From contig NZ_MRAV01000005.1 in the NCBI RefSeq assembly GCF_002752355.1, positions 1 through 46,858 of the forward strand: a stretch of 46,858 nucleotides of DNA. Reading direction: 5' to 3'. This document shows, one piece after another, positions 1 to 7,763 of the stretch. The DNA comes from Leucobacter sp. OLIS6 (GTDB taxonomy: Bacteria > Actinomycetota > Actinomycetes > Actinomycetales > Microbacteriaceae). How positions within the stretch are numbered: the stretch's first letter is position 1; each line of letters begins with the position of its first letter. The position numbers and the translations under genes are program-made. The notes beneath the pieces are model-generated. The model did no database searches. It had not been told where the DNA came from and worked only from the letters and a program-made list of their open reading frames with translations.

Positions 1-4
1 ATAG

Positions 5-562
5 GCGACTACTCGAAGCGGACGGCGGGCAGCGTCAGAAGGGAATCAGAGCACACCCCAGGCTCCGCCCGCGGCGCCCCAGCCCGGCTACGCCGCACCG
101 CAGCAGCCCGGCTACGCGGCACCGCAGCAGCCCGGGTACGCCGCGCCCCAGGCCGGCGGCTACCAGACCCCGCCGCCCGCCGGCGGCGGCTACCAGCAGC
201 CCGGCTACGCGCAGCCCGTCGCCGATCCGGTGAGCAACATCACGCTGAACTACTGGCTCTCGGTGTTCTTCAGCTGGATCCCGGCGCTCATCTTCTTCCT
301 CATCGAGAAGGACAAGGGCAACCCGCAGGCCCGCGCCTACCACGCGGCGAACCTGAACTTCTCGCTGCTGCGCGTGATGGTCATCGTCGCCACCTGGATC
401 CTCGGCGTGATCCCCTACCTGGGCTGGGTCCTCGCGCCGCTGCTCGGCATCGGTTCGATCGTGCTGTTCGTCTTCCACATCATCGCTGCGGTGAAGGCTC
501 CCGAGAACTACCGCACCGGCCAGCAGCCCGGCTTCCTCTTCAACATCCCGATGGTGAAGTAG
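5..562 (+). CDS. DUF4870-family small membrane protein, 5' end unresolved
   Basis: The C-terminal ~110 residues (from about base 230) contain hydrophobic segments (SWIPALIFFLIEK, VMVIVATWILGVIPYLGWVLAPLLG, VLFVFHIIAAVKA) typical of the DUF4870 / TIC20-like family. Upstream, bases ~44-229 read in the same frame as a Pro/Gln/Gly/Tyr-rich leader with repeated QPGYAAPQ units, as is usual for the cytoplasmic N-terminus of actinobacterial DUF4870 proteins, so this part is probably translated. No ATG, GTG or TTG exists in frame between the stop at 2-4 and the GTG at 230, so the true start is missing or garbled at the sequence edge. A GTG start at 230 would discard the repeats and has no ribosome site. 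Function unknown; probably an integral membrane protein. Confidence 0.7.
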   Translation, partial: ATTRSGRRAASEGNQSTPQAPPAAPQPGYAAPQQPGYAAPQQPGYAAPQAGGYQTPPPAGGGYQQPGYAQPVADPVSNITLNYWLSVFFSWIPALIFFLIEKDKGNPQARAYHAANLNFSLLRVMVIVATWILGVIPYLGWVLAPLLGIGSIVLFVFHIIAAVKAPENYRTGQQPGFLFNIPMVK

Positions 563-581
563 CCGCGGCTCCTCGCGCTCC

Positions 582-610
582 GGGCGCCGAACCCTTGCGG
601 TTCGGCGCCC
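582..610 (+). terminator. Rho-independent-type hairpin after the DUF4870 gene
   Basis: A perfect 12-bp stem (GGGCGCCGAACC and its complement) with a 5-base loop CTTGC lies 20 bases after the stop codon. The downstream tract is only weakly T-rich, which is common for actinobacterial terminators. Confidence 0.75.
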
Positions 611-662
611 GTTCGCGTTACGGCGGCTGACTGACGCACCCCGCGGGGCGCGGTTCGGATCC

Positions 663-668
663 TAGACT
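663..668 (+). promoter_or_regulatory. Leaderless -10 element of the aminotransferase gene
   Basis: TAGACT followed by exactly six bases (GGGGCG) and then ATG. No Shine-Dalgarno sequence is present, so transcription probably starts at or next to the A of the start codon. The same spacing recurs at eight other genes in this window. Confidence 0.6.
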
Positions 669-674
669 GGGGCG

Positions 675-1892
675 ATGACCGAACGTTGGCGCACCGTCGC
701 AGCAGCCACCGGCCTCGCCGCCCCCGACGGCGCGACCCGGCCGACCATCTTCGCCGAGATGAGCGCCCTCGCCGCGCGCACGGGCGCCGCGAACCTCGGG
801 CAGGGGTTCCCCGACGCCGATGGACCCGAGTGGATCCGCGAAGCCGCGGTCGACGCGATCCGCTCCGGCGCGAACCAGTATCCGCCCGGGCGCGGGATCC
901 CCGAGCTGCGAGCGGCGATCGCCCGGCACCAGCTGCGGCACTACGGCCTGGAGCTGGACGCCGATACCGAGGTGCTCGTGACCGCCGGCGCGACCGAGGC
1001 CCTCGCGACCGCCGTGCTCGCGCTCACGGGCCCGGGCGACGAGGTCATCACCCTCGAGCCGTTCTTCGACTCGCACGCCGCGAACATCGCTATGGCGGGT
1101 GCGACCCACGTGCCCGTTCCGATCGTTCCGGGCCCCGACGGGTTCCGCATCGACCTGAAGGCGTTCGAACGGGCGGTCTCGCCGCGCACGCGCCTGATCC
1201 TGCTGAACACGCCCCACAACCCGACCGGCTCCGTGCTGAGCGCCGACGAGCTCGCGGCCATCGCGCGCGCGGCCGTCGCAGCCGACGCGGTCGTGCTCTC
1301 CGACGAGGTCTACGAGCACCTCACCTTCGACGGCGCGTCCCACGTGCCCATCGCGACCCTTCCGGGAATGCGCGAGCGCACGCTCACCGTCTCGTCGGCG
1401 GGCAAGACCTTCTCGCTCACCGGGTGGAAGATCGGGTGGATCTCGGGACCGGCCTCGCTGATCGAAGCGGTGCTCGCGATCAAGCAGTTCACGACCTTCG
1501 TCGGCGGCGCGCCGTTCCAACCGGCGGTCGCCCGCGCGCTCGACGAGGGCGACCGCGATGTCGCGGCGCTGCGCGACGACCTCGATGCTCGGCGCGGCTT
1601 CCTCGTCGACGGCCTGCGACGGGCCGGATTCGACGCGGTGGTCCCGTCTGGCACCTATTTCGTCTGCGCGGATGCCTCGCCGCTGCTCGGGGCGCACGCG
1701 GACGGCGCCGCCTTCGCCCGCGCACTGCCCGAGGCCGCGGGCGTCGCGACGGTCCCGCTGTCGGCGTTCTGCGTGCCGGGCTCCCCGACCGCGCTCGCGC
1801 TCGCGCCCTGGCTGCGGTTCACCTTCGTGAAGGATCGGGCGACCCTCGAGACCGCCGTGGACCGCCTGGTGGCCTACGCCGCGTCCCGCTAG
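675..1892 (+). CDS. PLP-dependent aminotransferase, class I/II (DapC/KAT-like)
   Basis: A 405-residue fold-type I aminotransferase, normal length for the family. Visible landmarks are NTPHNPTG (178-185), SDEVYEHL with the PLP-contacting Asp210 and Tyr213, and SSAGKTFSLTGWKIGW, where Lys244 should form the Schiff base with PLP. This SxGKxFxxTGWKxGW pattern is shared by N-succinyldiaminopimelate aminotransferase (actinobacterial DapC), kynurenine/glutamine transaminase K and methionine aminotransferase, so the substrate cannot be fixed from sequence. The start is chosen because TAGACT lies six bases upstream (leaderless). It converges on the SRAP gene and their stop codons overlap by four bases (CTAG). 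Confidence 0.93.
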   Translation: MTERWRTVAAATGLAAPDGATRPTIFAEMSALAARTGAANLGQGFPDADGPEWIREAAVDAIRSGANQYPPGRGIPELRAAIARHQLRHYGLELDADTEVLVTAGATEALATAVLALTGPGDEVITLEPFFDSHAANIAMAGATHVPVPIVPGPDGFRIDLKAFERAVSPRTRLILLNTPHNPTGSVLSADELAAIARAAVAADAVVLSDEVYEHLTFDGASHVPIATLPGMRERTLTVSSAGKTFSLTGWKIGWISGPASLIEAVLAIKQFTTFVGGAPFQPAVARALDEGDRDVAALRDDLDARRGFLVDGLRRAGFDAVVPSGTYFVCADASPLLGAHADGAAFARALPEAAGVATVPLSAFCVPGSPTALALAPWLRFTFVKDRATLETAVDRLVAYAASR

Positions 1893-2578
1893 AGCTCGAA
1901 GAGCGCCGGGGCCCGATCCCGACGCGCGGCCCCGGGTTCCGGTTCCGCGCGCACGATCGCCCGGCTCAGGCTCTCGGAGGACGCGACCGCGCGTGCGACC
2001 AGCTCAGGGTCGCCCGGTCGGTCAGCGGCGAGCCACTCGTCGTGCATCGATTCGGGCAGGATCAGCGGCATGCGCGCCTCGCCGCGCGACGAGAGCACCG
2101 ATGCGGCTTCGCCCACACCCGCGCGCGTGACCATCGAATAGGTGACGAGCGGGCTCCCGTCGCGCTGCGGCACCGTGCTCGTGATCGCGGCGATCCCGAA
2201 CGGCTCGCCCGCGAACCCGAACCGCGCACCCTGCTCCCGGTACCAGGTCGCCGGCAGGATCGCGCGCCGCTGGAACGGCACCCGCCAGCTGCGCATCAGG
2301 GCGTCGTCACGCGAGTTGAAAGCGCTGAAGGGCGCCGGGGCGCCGTTCAGCCACAGCCACCACCACCCCGGATCCACGCGTCGCTCGCCGGCGACCTCGT
2401 GCACCAGCGGGTTCAGGTTGCGGGCCTTCCGCCGGGTGATCTGCGCGGTTCCGCCGAGCGCGGCGGCCCACTGGCCGAGCCGCTCCGAGCAGGCGGCCTC
2501 ATCGACCGCGGTGAACGAGACTCGGCGCTGCCCGGCCCTGCTCGCACGCACCTCATCGAATCCGTAGGTGCCGCACAT
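1889..2578 (-). CDS. SRAP / YedK-HMCES family protein (divergent)
   Basis: A 229-residue member of the SOS-response-associated peptidase family (DUF159), whose characterised members crosslink covalently to abasic sites in single-stranded DNA through Cys2. The start at 2578 gives MCGTYGF, placing Cys2 directly after the initiator Met as the family requires. An upstream in-frame Met at 2707 would bury it and is rejected. A -10 element TACGCT lies six bases before this ATG. Asn88 (FNSRDD) and Glu115 (PATWYREQ) plausibly match the conserved Asn and Glu. The catalytic His, expected two residues before the R-x-P motif, is Glu167 here (GEARMPLIL), and the usual CGR is CGT. It may be an altered paralogue. 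Confidence 0.85.
   Translation of the reverse strand: MCGTYGFDEVRASRAGQRRVSFTAVDEAACSERLGQWAAALGGTAQITRRKARNLNPLVHEVAGERRVDPGWWWLWLNGAPAPFSAFNSRDDALMRSWRVPFQRRAILPATWYREQGARFGFAGEPFGIAAITSTVPQRDGSPLVTYSMVTRAGVGEAASVLSSRGEARMPLILPESMHDEWLAADRPGDPELVARAVASSESLSRAIVRAEPEPGAARRDRAPALFEL
2473..2500. repeat. 28-bp direct repeat, copy 1 (inside the SRAP gene)
   Basis: GGCCGAGCCGCTCCGAGC followed by AGGCGGCCTC. It matches 2611-2638 at 26 of 28 positions. It encodes SERLG within the SRAP protein. Confidence 0.7.
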
Positions 2579-2584
2579 ACCGCC

Positions 2585-2590
2585 AGCGTA
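2585..2590 (-). promoter_or_regulatory. Leaderless -10 element of the SRAP gene
   Basis: On the minus strand TACGCT is followed by six bases (GGCGGT) and ATG, the arrangement seen at several other genes here. No LexA-type box of the actinobacterial form (TCGAAC-N4-GTTCGA) was seen nearby. Confidence 0.55.
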
Positions 2591-2610
2591 TGCCGTGGCG
2601 GCGGTGCACC

Positions 2611-2638
2611 GGCCGAGCCGCTCCGAGCGGGCGGTCTC
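2611..2638. repeat. 28-bp direct repeat, copy 2 (upstream of the SRAP gene)
   Basis: Near-identical copy of 2473-2500, lying 33 bases upstream of the SRAP start codon and just upstream of its -10 element. In the minus frame of the gene it also reads SERLG, so it may be a remnant of a local duplication. Confidence 0.7.
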
Positions 2639-2722
2639 GCACGCGGAGATGCGCACGATTTCGGACCCCTCGGGCCGGAACGTCCGAATTCCTGCAGATC
2701 TCCGCATTCTGGGGACACGAGA

Positions 2723-2746
2723 AAGCCCCCGCCTGGGCGGGGGCTT
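2723..2746. terminator. Hairpin terminator downstream of tRNA-Ser(GCU)
   Basis: AAGCCCCCGCC, a 2-base spacer TG, and GGCGGGGGCTT form an 11-bp inverted repeat. On the minus strand it follows the tRNA 3' end by 12 bases and is trailed by TTCTC, so it probably ends the tRNA transcript. Confidence 0.75.
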
Positions 2747-2758
2747 CTTCGATGGTGT

Positions 2759-2850
2759 TGGCGGAGACGGGGGGATTTGAACCCCCGGTCAGGTTTAAGC
2801 CCGACCCTTCATTAGCAGTGAAGTCCGTTCGGCCGCTCCGGCACGTCTCC
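2759..2850 (-). tRNA. tRNA-Ser(GCU), CCA encoded
   Basis: The acceptor arms GGAGACG and CGTCTCC pair, and the T arm carries GGTTCAAATCC. The anticodon arm CTTCA-CTGCTAA-TGAAG gives anticodon GCU (codons AGC/AGU). A long variable arm (class II tRNA) supports serine. The 3' CCA is encoded at 2759-2761. Total length is 92 bases. Confidence 0.95.
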
Positions 2851-2959
2851 TAGCGTTTGCACGCGAACTCCATCATAGGGGAGGAGGAGGCCCGACGAAA
2901 AATCGGCGCGGCGCGGCGACCGCTCCGGTACGGGATTCCGCGCCGGAACGGATCGCGCG

Positions 2960-4213
2960 TCACAGGACGGTGCGCCCCTGCGAGCAGGTCTGCGTCGCGC
3001 TGCTCTGCCCCGAGATGTTGTCGGGCAGCTTCGTCGTGGTGGGCGGCGCCGTAGTCTTCGAGGGTGCAGTCGTCGACGGGGCCGTCGTGCTCGGCGCCTG
3101 CGTGGTCGCCGGAGGCGCGGTCGTCGTCGGTTTCGGCGTGCCGCCCTCGGCCTTGACGCCCTCTCCCACCTTCGCCACTTCGAACGGCTTGCCGCTCTTG
3201 AGGATGTCGAACAGCGTGGTCGCCGACGCCTCGTCCGGGGTGAGGCGGCCCTGCTGGTAGGGGTGCTGGAAGCTCGGGTACTGGACGAAGGTGATGCGAT
3301 CCAGGTCGATGTCCTTCACCGTGCCCGCGAGCGCCTGCAGGAATCCGGCGGAGGCCATGTTGCTGGTGAGCTTGATGTTCTCGACGCCGGCCTTCGCGAG
3401 CGCGTAGACCTTCAGCGGGTTCGACAGCGTGTCCGCGCTCTTCATCTTGCGCACGAGGCTCGACATGAAGATCTGCTGGTTGCTGATGCGGCTCGTGTCG
3501 CCGCCGTCGCCGACGCCGTGGCGGGTGCGCAGGAACTGCAGCGCCTCCATGCCTTTGAGCGTCACCTCGCCCTTGGGCAGGTCGAGGTCGGTGTTCGGGT
3601 CGACGATGGGTTCGGCGAGGCAGACTTCGACACCGCCGAGCGCGTTCGACATGCCGATCACGCCGTCGAAGGTGATGAGCCCGCCATAGGGGATCTTGAG
3701 TCCGGTGAGCTGCTCGATCGTGAGCATCACGCAGGGCAGGCCGCCCTCGGAGAGCGTGGAGTTGAGCTGCTGCTCGCTCATCGCCGGCAGCTCGCCCCCG
3801 CCGGGCGCCGGGCAGCTCGGGATCGGGATCATGAGGTCGCGGGGGAAGCTGATGACGGTCGCGCTCTTGTGATCGGCGGCCACGTGCAGCAGCAGTGTCA
3901 CGTCGTTGAGCTCGCCCGTCTCGCCGTCGTTGATCGCCTGCCCCTGCCGGGAGTCGGATCCGACGAGCAGGATATTGACCTCGCCCTTCAGCGAGTCCTC
4001 GCCCGCGGCGACGGCGTCGGGACCGTCGACCGTGTGGACGCTGGTCGCGAGCCCCCAGACCGCGTAGGCGGCGATGGAGGCGCCGCTGAGCAGCACGACG
4101 ACGGCCATGGTGAGCAGGATCCGGCCGGAGTTCAGCCAGGCGCTCGAGCGCCGGAGCTTGCCGTGCCGAGCGCTCGCCCACTCCCCTGCCGCGTCCCGCC
4201 GCCGTTTCGCCAT
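2960..4213 (-). CDS. LytR-CpsA-Psr (LCP) family cell-wall glycopolymer ligase
   Basis: A 417-residue protein with a basic cytoplasmic N-terminus, one membrane segment (~33-53, ILLTMAVVVLLSGASIAAYAVW) and an extracellular LCP domain. Recognisable LCP signatures are NILLVGSDSRQ, a DVTLLLHV strand and the SFPRDLMIPIP motif, followed by the Arg-rich FLRTRHGVGDGGD region. LCP enzymes transfer undecaprenyl-linked glycopolymers (arabinogalactan, teichoic-acid-like or capsule chains) to peptidoglycan. The C-terminus is a Thr/Pro/Ala-rich linker (about 355-400) ending in a short tail. No Shine-Dalgarno is obvious close to the ATG at 4213. A possible -10, TACTCT, lies at 4287-4292. It sits between two tRNA-Ser genes on the same strand and is probably an independent unit. 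Confidence 0.9.
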   Translation of the reverse strand: MAKRRRDAAGEWASARHGKLRRSSAWLNSGRILLTMAVVVLLSGASIAAYAVWGLATSVHTVDGPDAVAAGEDSLKGEVNILLVGSDSRQGQAINDGETGELNDVTLLLHVAADHKSATVISFPRDLMIPIPSCPAPGGGELPAMSEQQLNSTLSEGGLPCVMLTIEQLTGLKIPYGGLITFDGVIGMSNALGGVEVCLAEPIVDPNTDLDLPKGEVTLKGMEALQFLRTRHGVGDGGDTSRISNQQIFMSSLVRKMKSADTLSNPLKVYALAKAGVENIKLTSNMASAGFLQALAGTVKDIDLDRITFVQYPSFQHPYQQGRLTPDEASATTLFDILKSGKPFEVAKVGEGVKAEGGTPKPTTTAPPATTQAPSTTAPSTTAPSKTTAPPTTTKLPDNISGQSSATQTCSQGRTVL

Positions 4214-4364
4214 GCCGTTCGATTCCCCACCTGTCGGATCGCGCGCCGCCGCAGGATTCCGGCGGAGACGCGCATACGTCAGAACGAGAGTACCGGAGGA
4301 TCCTGGGGGTCGCCCCGCCTCGGGCGAGCTCCCAGGCGAACGCGGCGAATTTCCAGGAGACGGG

Positions 4365-4401
4365 GAACGCCCGGCCAGAAGCGTTTTCTGACCGGGCGTT
4401 C
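4365..4401 (-). terminator. Hairpin terminator after tRNA-Ser(UGA)
   Basis: GAACGCCCGG pairs with CCGGGCGTTC, and after one mismatch CAGAA pairs with TTCTG, around the loop GCGTT. It lies five bases after the tRNA 3' end on the minus strand and probably terminates the serS-HAD-tRNA transcript. Confidence 0.75.
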
Positions 4402-4405
4402 GCGG

Positions 4406-4493
4406 CGGTGGGTAGGGGATTTGAACCCCTGAGACGGGGTTACCGCCTGCTTGTTTTCAAGACAAGTTCCTTCGGCCGCTCGGACAACCCACC
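4406..4493 (-). tRNA. tRNA-Ser(UGA), CCA not encoded
   Basis: The acceptor arms GGTGGGT and ACCCACC pair, and the T arm carries GGTTCAAATCC. The anticodon arm CTTGT-CTTGAAA-ACAAG gives anticodon UGA (UCN codons, mainly UCA). It has a long class II variable arm. The bases after the discriminator read CCG, so the CCA end must be added by CCA transferase, unlike the neighbouring tRNA-Ser(GCU). It starts only 10 bases after the stop codon of the HAD phosphatase gene, itself coupled to serS, so it may be co-transcribed with serS. Confidence 0.94.
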
Positions 4494-4503
4494 GCAGAAG
4501 AGC

Positions 4504-5370
4504 TTAGCCGAGGAGCGCGGGGAATCGGTCGCGCAGCGCCTCGAACAGGCCGTCCTGATCGACCGGCGCCGTGACGCGCCCCGCTTCGGCCCGCACGTCG
4601 GCCACGGCCTGCCCCATCGCCACGGAGTCGCCGAATCGCCCGGCCCACTGCAGCATGTCGATGTCGTTGCGCCCGTCGCCGGCCGCGAAGACGCGGGAAC
4701 GGTCGATCCCGACGCGGGAGCGCACGACCTCGAGCGCGCTCGCCTTGGTCACCCCGCTCGGCGCGATGTCGAGCCAGGAGGTGCGGCCGACCGCGTACGA
4801 GACGTGGGTGAGCCCGAGAGTCTCGACGGCGCTCAGGAACTCCTCGAGGCGATGATCGGGCGATACGACGACCACGCGGGAGGCCTGCACGCCGAGCAGC
4901 TCTTCGAACGGCACCTGCCGCTGCTGCGACGGCAGCGTCCCGGTGGGGATCGGCTCGGTGTAGAGGAAGCCGCCGCTCGCGAGCTCGACCGCGAACCGCG
5001 CGGTGAGGAGCTGGGCGCGGATCTTGACGAGGGCCTCGCTCGGGTCGAACGCTTCGACGTACTCGCGGCGGTAGGCGCGCGGCGCCAGCGCGTCGCGGCG
5101 CAGGGTCACGGCGCCGTTCGCGGCGATCACCCACTCGGGCTTGATGCGCAGCGCCTCGACGACCGGCAGCGTGGCGTCGACCGAACGCCCGGTCGCGATG
5201 ACGACCTCGTGCCCGGCGGCGTGCAGCGCGCGGATCGCGTTGCCGGCCCGCTCGGGGATCTGATCGTCCCAGTCGGTCCCGGCGGTGCCGTGGTGCTCGT
5301 TGTCGAGCACGGTCCCGTCGAGGTCGAGCGCGATGAGGTGCCGCTCGTTCGCCGCGAGCTCGGCCGCCAC
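4504..5370 (-). CDS. Cof-type HAD-IIB phosphatase
   Basis: A 288-residue HAD hydrolase of the Cof/YidA type. The nucleophile motif is ALDLDGTVLDN near residue 15. Motif II is EVVIATGRS, the motif III Lys is in GVTKASALE, and motif IV GDGRNDIDML binds Mg2+. Between them lies the large C2B cap typical of sugar-phosphate phosphatases (HPP family); the substrate is unknown. The start is GTG, three bases after the serS stop codon, with no ribosome site of its own, so translation is probably coupled to serS. The order serS-HAD-tRNA-Ser on one strand suggests a single transcript. Confidence 0.88.
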   Translation of the reverse strand: MAAELAANERHLIALDLDGTVLDNEHHGTAGTDWDDQIPERAGNAIRALHAAGHEVVIATGRSVDATLPVVEALRIKPEWVIAANGAVTLRRDALAPRAYRREYVEAFDPSEALVKIRAQLLTARFAVELASGGFLYTEPIPTGTLPSQQRQVPFEELLGVQASRVVVVSPDHRLEEFLSAVETLGLTHVSYAVGRTSWLDIAPSGVTKASALEVVRSRVGIDRSRVFAAGDGRNDIDMLQWAGRFGDSVAMGQAVADVRAEAGRVTAPVDQDGLFEALRDRFPALLG

Positions 5371-5373
5371 GGC

Positions 5374-6645
5374 CTAGGCCCCCGCGATCGGGGTCAGCAC
5401 TTCGAGGCCGCCGAGGTAGGGTCGCAGCGCTTCGGGGACGCGCACGCTGCCGTCCGCCTGCTGATGCGTCTCGAGGATCGCGACGATCCAGCGCGTGGTC
5501 GCCAGCGTGCCGTTCAGCGTCGCGACCGGAGCGGTCTTGCCGTTCTCGCCGCGGAAGCGGGTCGAGAGCCGGCGCGCCTGGTAGGTCGTGCAGTTGCTGG
5601 TCGAAGTGAGCTCCCGGTAGGTGCCCTGGGTCGGGATCCACGCCTCGATGTCGAACTTGCGCGCCGCGCTGGATCCGAGGTCGCCCGCGGCGACGTCGAT
5701 CACGCGGTAGCTGAGTTCGAGCGCCTGCAGCATGTCCTCCTGCCAGCCGACCAGACGGTCGTGCTCGGCCTCGGCCTCGGCCGGGTCGGCGTAGACGAAC
5801 ATCTCGAGCTTGTTGAACTGGTGCACCCGCAGGATCCCGCGAGTGTCCTTTCCGTGCGAGCCCGCCTCGCTGCGGTAGCAGGTCGACCAGCCGGCGTAGC
5901 GCAGCGGTCCGCCCGCGAGATCGATGATCTCGTCGGAGTGGAACCCGGCGAGTGCGACCTCGCTCGTGCCGGTGAGGAACAGGTCCTGATCCTTCAGGTG
6001 GTAGACCTCGTCGGCGTGCTCGCCGAGGAAGCCGGTGCCCTGCATGATCTCGGGCTTGACCAGCGTCGGCGTGATGAGCGGCGTGAACCCGTTCGACAGC
6101 GCGCGGTCGAGCGCCATGTTCATGAGCGCGATCTCGAGGCGCGCGCCGATGCCGCTCAGGAAGTAGAACCGAGCGCCCGAGACCTTGGCCCCGCGCTGCA
6201 TGTCGATCGCGCCGAGCATCTCGCCGAGCTCGAGGTGGTCGCGCGCCTCGAAGTCGAAGCTGGGCACCTCGCCGACCTCGCGCAGCGTCACGAAGTTCTC
6301 CTCGCCACCGACGGGCACGCCGTCGACGACGACGTTCTCGATGCGCATCGCGGCCGCCGAGAACTCCTCGTCGCGGGCCTTCGCCAGCGCTTCGGCGGCC
6401 TTGACCTGAGCGGCGAGCTCCTGCGCCTGCGCGATCAGCGCCGGCTTCTCGTCCTTCGAGGCGGCCTTGACCCGGGAGCCGAACTCCTTCTGCTCGGCGC
6501 GCAGGCGCTCGAACTCGGAGAGGGCGCCGCGTCGGGCCTCGTCTGCTGCGACGGCCTGGTCCACCACCGCCTCGTCGTTTCCGCGCGCGCGCTGGGAACG
6601 CTTGAGCTGTTCGGGATCGGTGCGGAGGAGTACTGGATCGATCAC
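5374..6645 (-). CDS. serS: Seryl-tRNA synthetase
   Basis: A 423-residue class II aminoacyl-tRNA synthetase, standard length for bacterial SerRS. Residues 1-100 form the antiparallel coiled-coil tRNA-binding arm ([19 protein letters not shown]..., rich in Arg, Glu, Ala). The catalytic core shows motif 2 in [22 protein letters not shown], the family segment [15 protein letters not shown], and motif 3 around [16 protein letters not shown]. It charges serine onto tRNA-Ser, two of whose genes are in this window. The start is GTG at 6645 with TAGACT six bases upstream and no Shine-Dalgarno, so it is likely leaderless. It is divergent from the kinase gene at 6727, leaving only 81 bases for two back-to-back promoters. 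Confidence 0.97.
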   Translation of the reverse strand: MIDPVLLRTDPEQLKRSQRARGNDEAVVDQAVAADEARRGALSEFERLRAEQKEFGSRVKAASKDEKPALIAQAQELAAQVKAAEALAKARDEEFSAAAMRIENVVVDGVPVGGEENFVTLREVGEVPSFDFEARDHLELGEMLGAIDMQRGAKVSGARFYFLSGIGARLEIALMNMALDRALSNGFTPLITPTLVKPEIMQGTGFLGEHADEVYHLKDQDLFLTGTSEVALAGFHSDEIIDLAGGPLRYAGWSTCYRSEAGSHGKDTRGILRVHQFNKLEMFVYADPAEAEAEHDRLVGWQEDMLQALELSYRVIDVAAGDLGSSAARKFDIEAWIPTQGTYRELTSTSNCTTYQARRLSTRFRGENGKTAPVATLNGTLATTRWIVAILETHQQADGSVRVPEALRPYLGGLEVLTPIAGA

Positions 6646-6651
6646 GAGCCC

Positions 6652-6657
6652 AGTCTA
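6652..6657 (-). promoter_or_regulatory. Leaderless -10 element of serS
   Basis: On the minus strand TAGACT, six bases (GGGCTC), then the GTG start codon of serS. The identical hexamer precedes the aminotransferase gene at 675. Confidence 0.6.
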
Positions 6658-6714
6658 GCCAGCCGGACGCCGGATCCGGGCGGAGCGTCCAGGCGCGGAC
6701 CGGTCCCGGCGCGG

Positions 6715-6720
6715 TAGTTT
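6715..6720 (+). promoter_or_regulatory. Leaderless -10 element of the lipid-kinase gene
   Basis: TAGTTT, six bases (GGGCGC), then ATG at 6727. It lies back-to-back with the serS promoter. Confidence 0.6.
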
Positions 6721-6726
6721 GGGCGC

Positions 6727-7734
6727 ATGACCCGAACACCCGCGCGCACGCAGCCTGCCGCGGCGGTGGTCTACCAGCCCTTCAAGACCGACATCGTCGC
6801 GCTCCGCCGCGAGGTCGGTCGGCGGGAGGCCGAGGCCGGCTGGGCGCCGACCCGCTGGTACGAGACCGACGCGGAGGACGCCGGAGTCGCCGCGACCCGG
6901 CAGGCCATCGCCGACGGGGCGAGCGTGGTCCTCGGCTCGGGCGGCGACGGAACGATCCGCGCGATCTCGGAGGCCCTCCGCGGCACCGGCGTCCCGCTCG
7001 CCGTGATCCCGCAGGGCACGGGCAACCTCCTCGCCCGCAACCTCGGGATCCCGTTGAACGATCTCGGCGCGGCCGTGCGCGCGGCCTTCCGCGGCACCAA
7101 CCGCCCCATCGACCTCGGGGTCATGACGATCATCCGCCAGGACGAGAGCGAGGACGAGCACGTGTTCCTCGTGCTCGCGGGCATGGGGCTCGACGCGCGC
7201 GCGATCCGCTCGACCAGCTCGTCGCTCAAGAAGCGCGTCGGCTGGCTCGCCTACGTCGACGCCGGGCTCCGCACGATGATCCGCGAGTCCCCGCTGCAGA
7301 TCCTCTACTCCGTCGACGGCAAGGCCTCGAAGTCGCTCTCCGTCTACACGGTCATGATCGGCAACTGCGGGCTCATGCCCGGCGGCGTGCTGCTGATCCC
7401 GGACGCCCAGATCGACGACGGGCGACTCGACGTCGTCGCGCTGCGGCCGCTCGGCCCGTTCTCGTGGCTGCGCATCTGGAACAAGATCGGCTGGGAGAAC
7501 GGCGTGCTGCGCAAGACGAAGGCCGGGCGCCGGATCATCGACCTCGTGCACGACACCCGCAGCGTCAGCTACCTGCGCGCCAAGCAGTACGCGCTCTCGG
7601 TGCGCTCGCCCGAACCGATCCAGCTCGACGGCGACGACTTCGGGCTCGCGCTCGCCGCGAGCGGCGCCGTCGACCCGGGCGCACTCATTGTGCGTGTGCT
7701 CCCGGGCTGGAGCGTGCCCGCGCTCGAACGCTAG
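6727..7734 (+). CDS. Diacylglycerol kinase-family lipid kinase
   Basis: A 335-residue member of the DAGK catalytic family (DgkB/YegS/sphingosine kinase fold). The nucleotide-binding loop GSGGDGTIRA (70-79) and the second motif IPQGTGNLLARNL (94-106) are intact. The C-terminal beta-sandwich contains the GGVLLIPDAQIDDGRLDVV segment typical of the family. It likely phosphorylates diacylglycerol or a related lipid at the inner membrane face, returning lipid to phospholipid synthesis; the true substrate is not determined. The start is set by the -10 TAGTTT six bases upstream. It is divergent from serS, an arrangement I recall from other Micrococcales genomes. Confidence 0.92.
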   Translation: MTRTPARTQPAAAVVYQPFKTDIVALRREVGRREAEAGWAPTRWYETDAEDAGVAATRQAIADGASVVLGSGGDGTIRAISEALRGTGVPLAVIPQGTGNLLARNLGIPLNDLGAAVRAAFRGTNRPIDLGVMTIIRQDESEDEHVFLVLAGMGLDARAIRSTSSSLKKRVGWLAYVDAGLRTMIRESPLQILYSVDGKASKSLSVYTVMIGNCGLMPGGVLLIPDAQIDDGRLDVVALRPLGPFSWLRIWNKIGWENGVLRKTKAGRRIIDLVHDTRSVSYLRAKQYALSVRSPEPIQLDGDDFGLALAASGAVDPGALIVRVLPGWSVPALER

Positions 7735-7763
7735 CGGGATCCCGCGCCCGGTGCCGGCTCCGC

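Noticed and set aside
2660..2688. TTCGGAC ... GTCCGAA dyad upstream of the SRAP gene considered as an SOS (LexA) box
   Set aside because: It does not match the TCGAAC-N4-GTTCGA form (15-base gap, different half-sites).
686..2815. A 709-codon plus-strand frame
   Set aside because: Shifted frame over the aminotransferase and antisense to the SRAP gene, with no domains and an extreme Arg/Ala/Gly composition. It even crosses a terminator and part of a tRNA gene.
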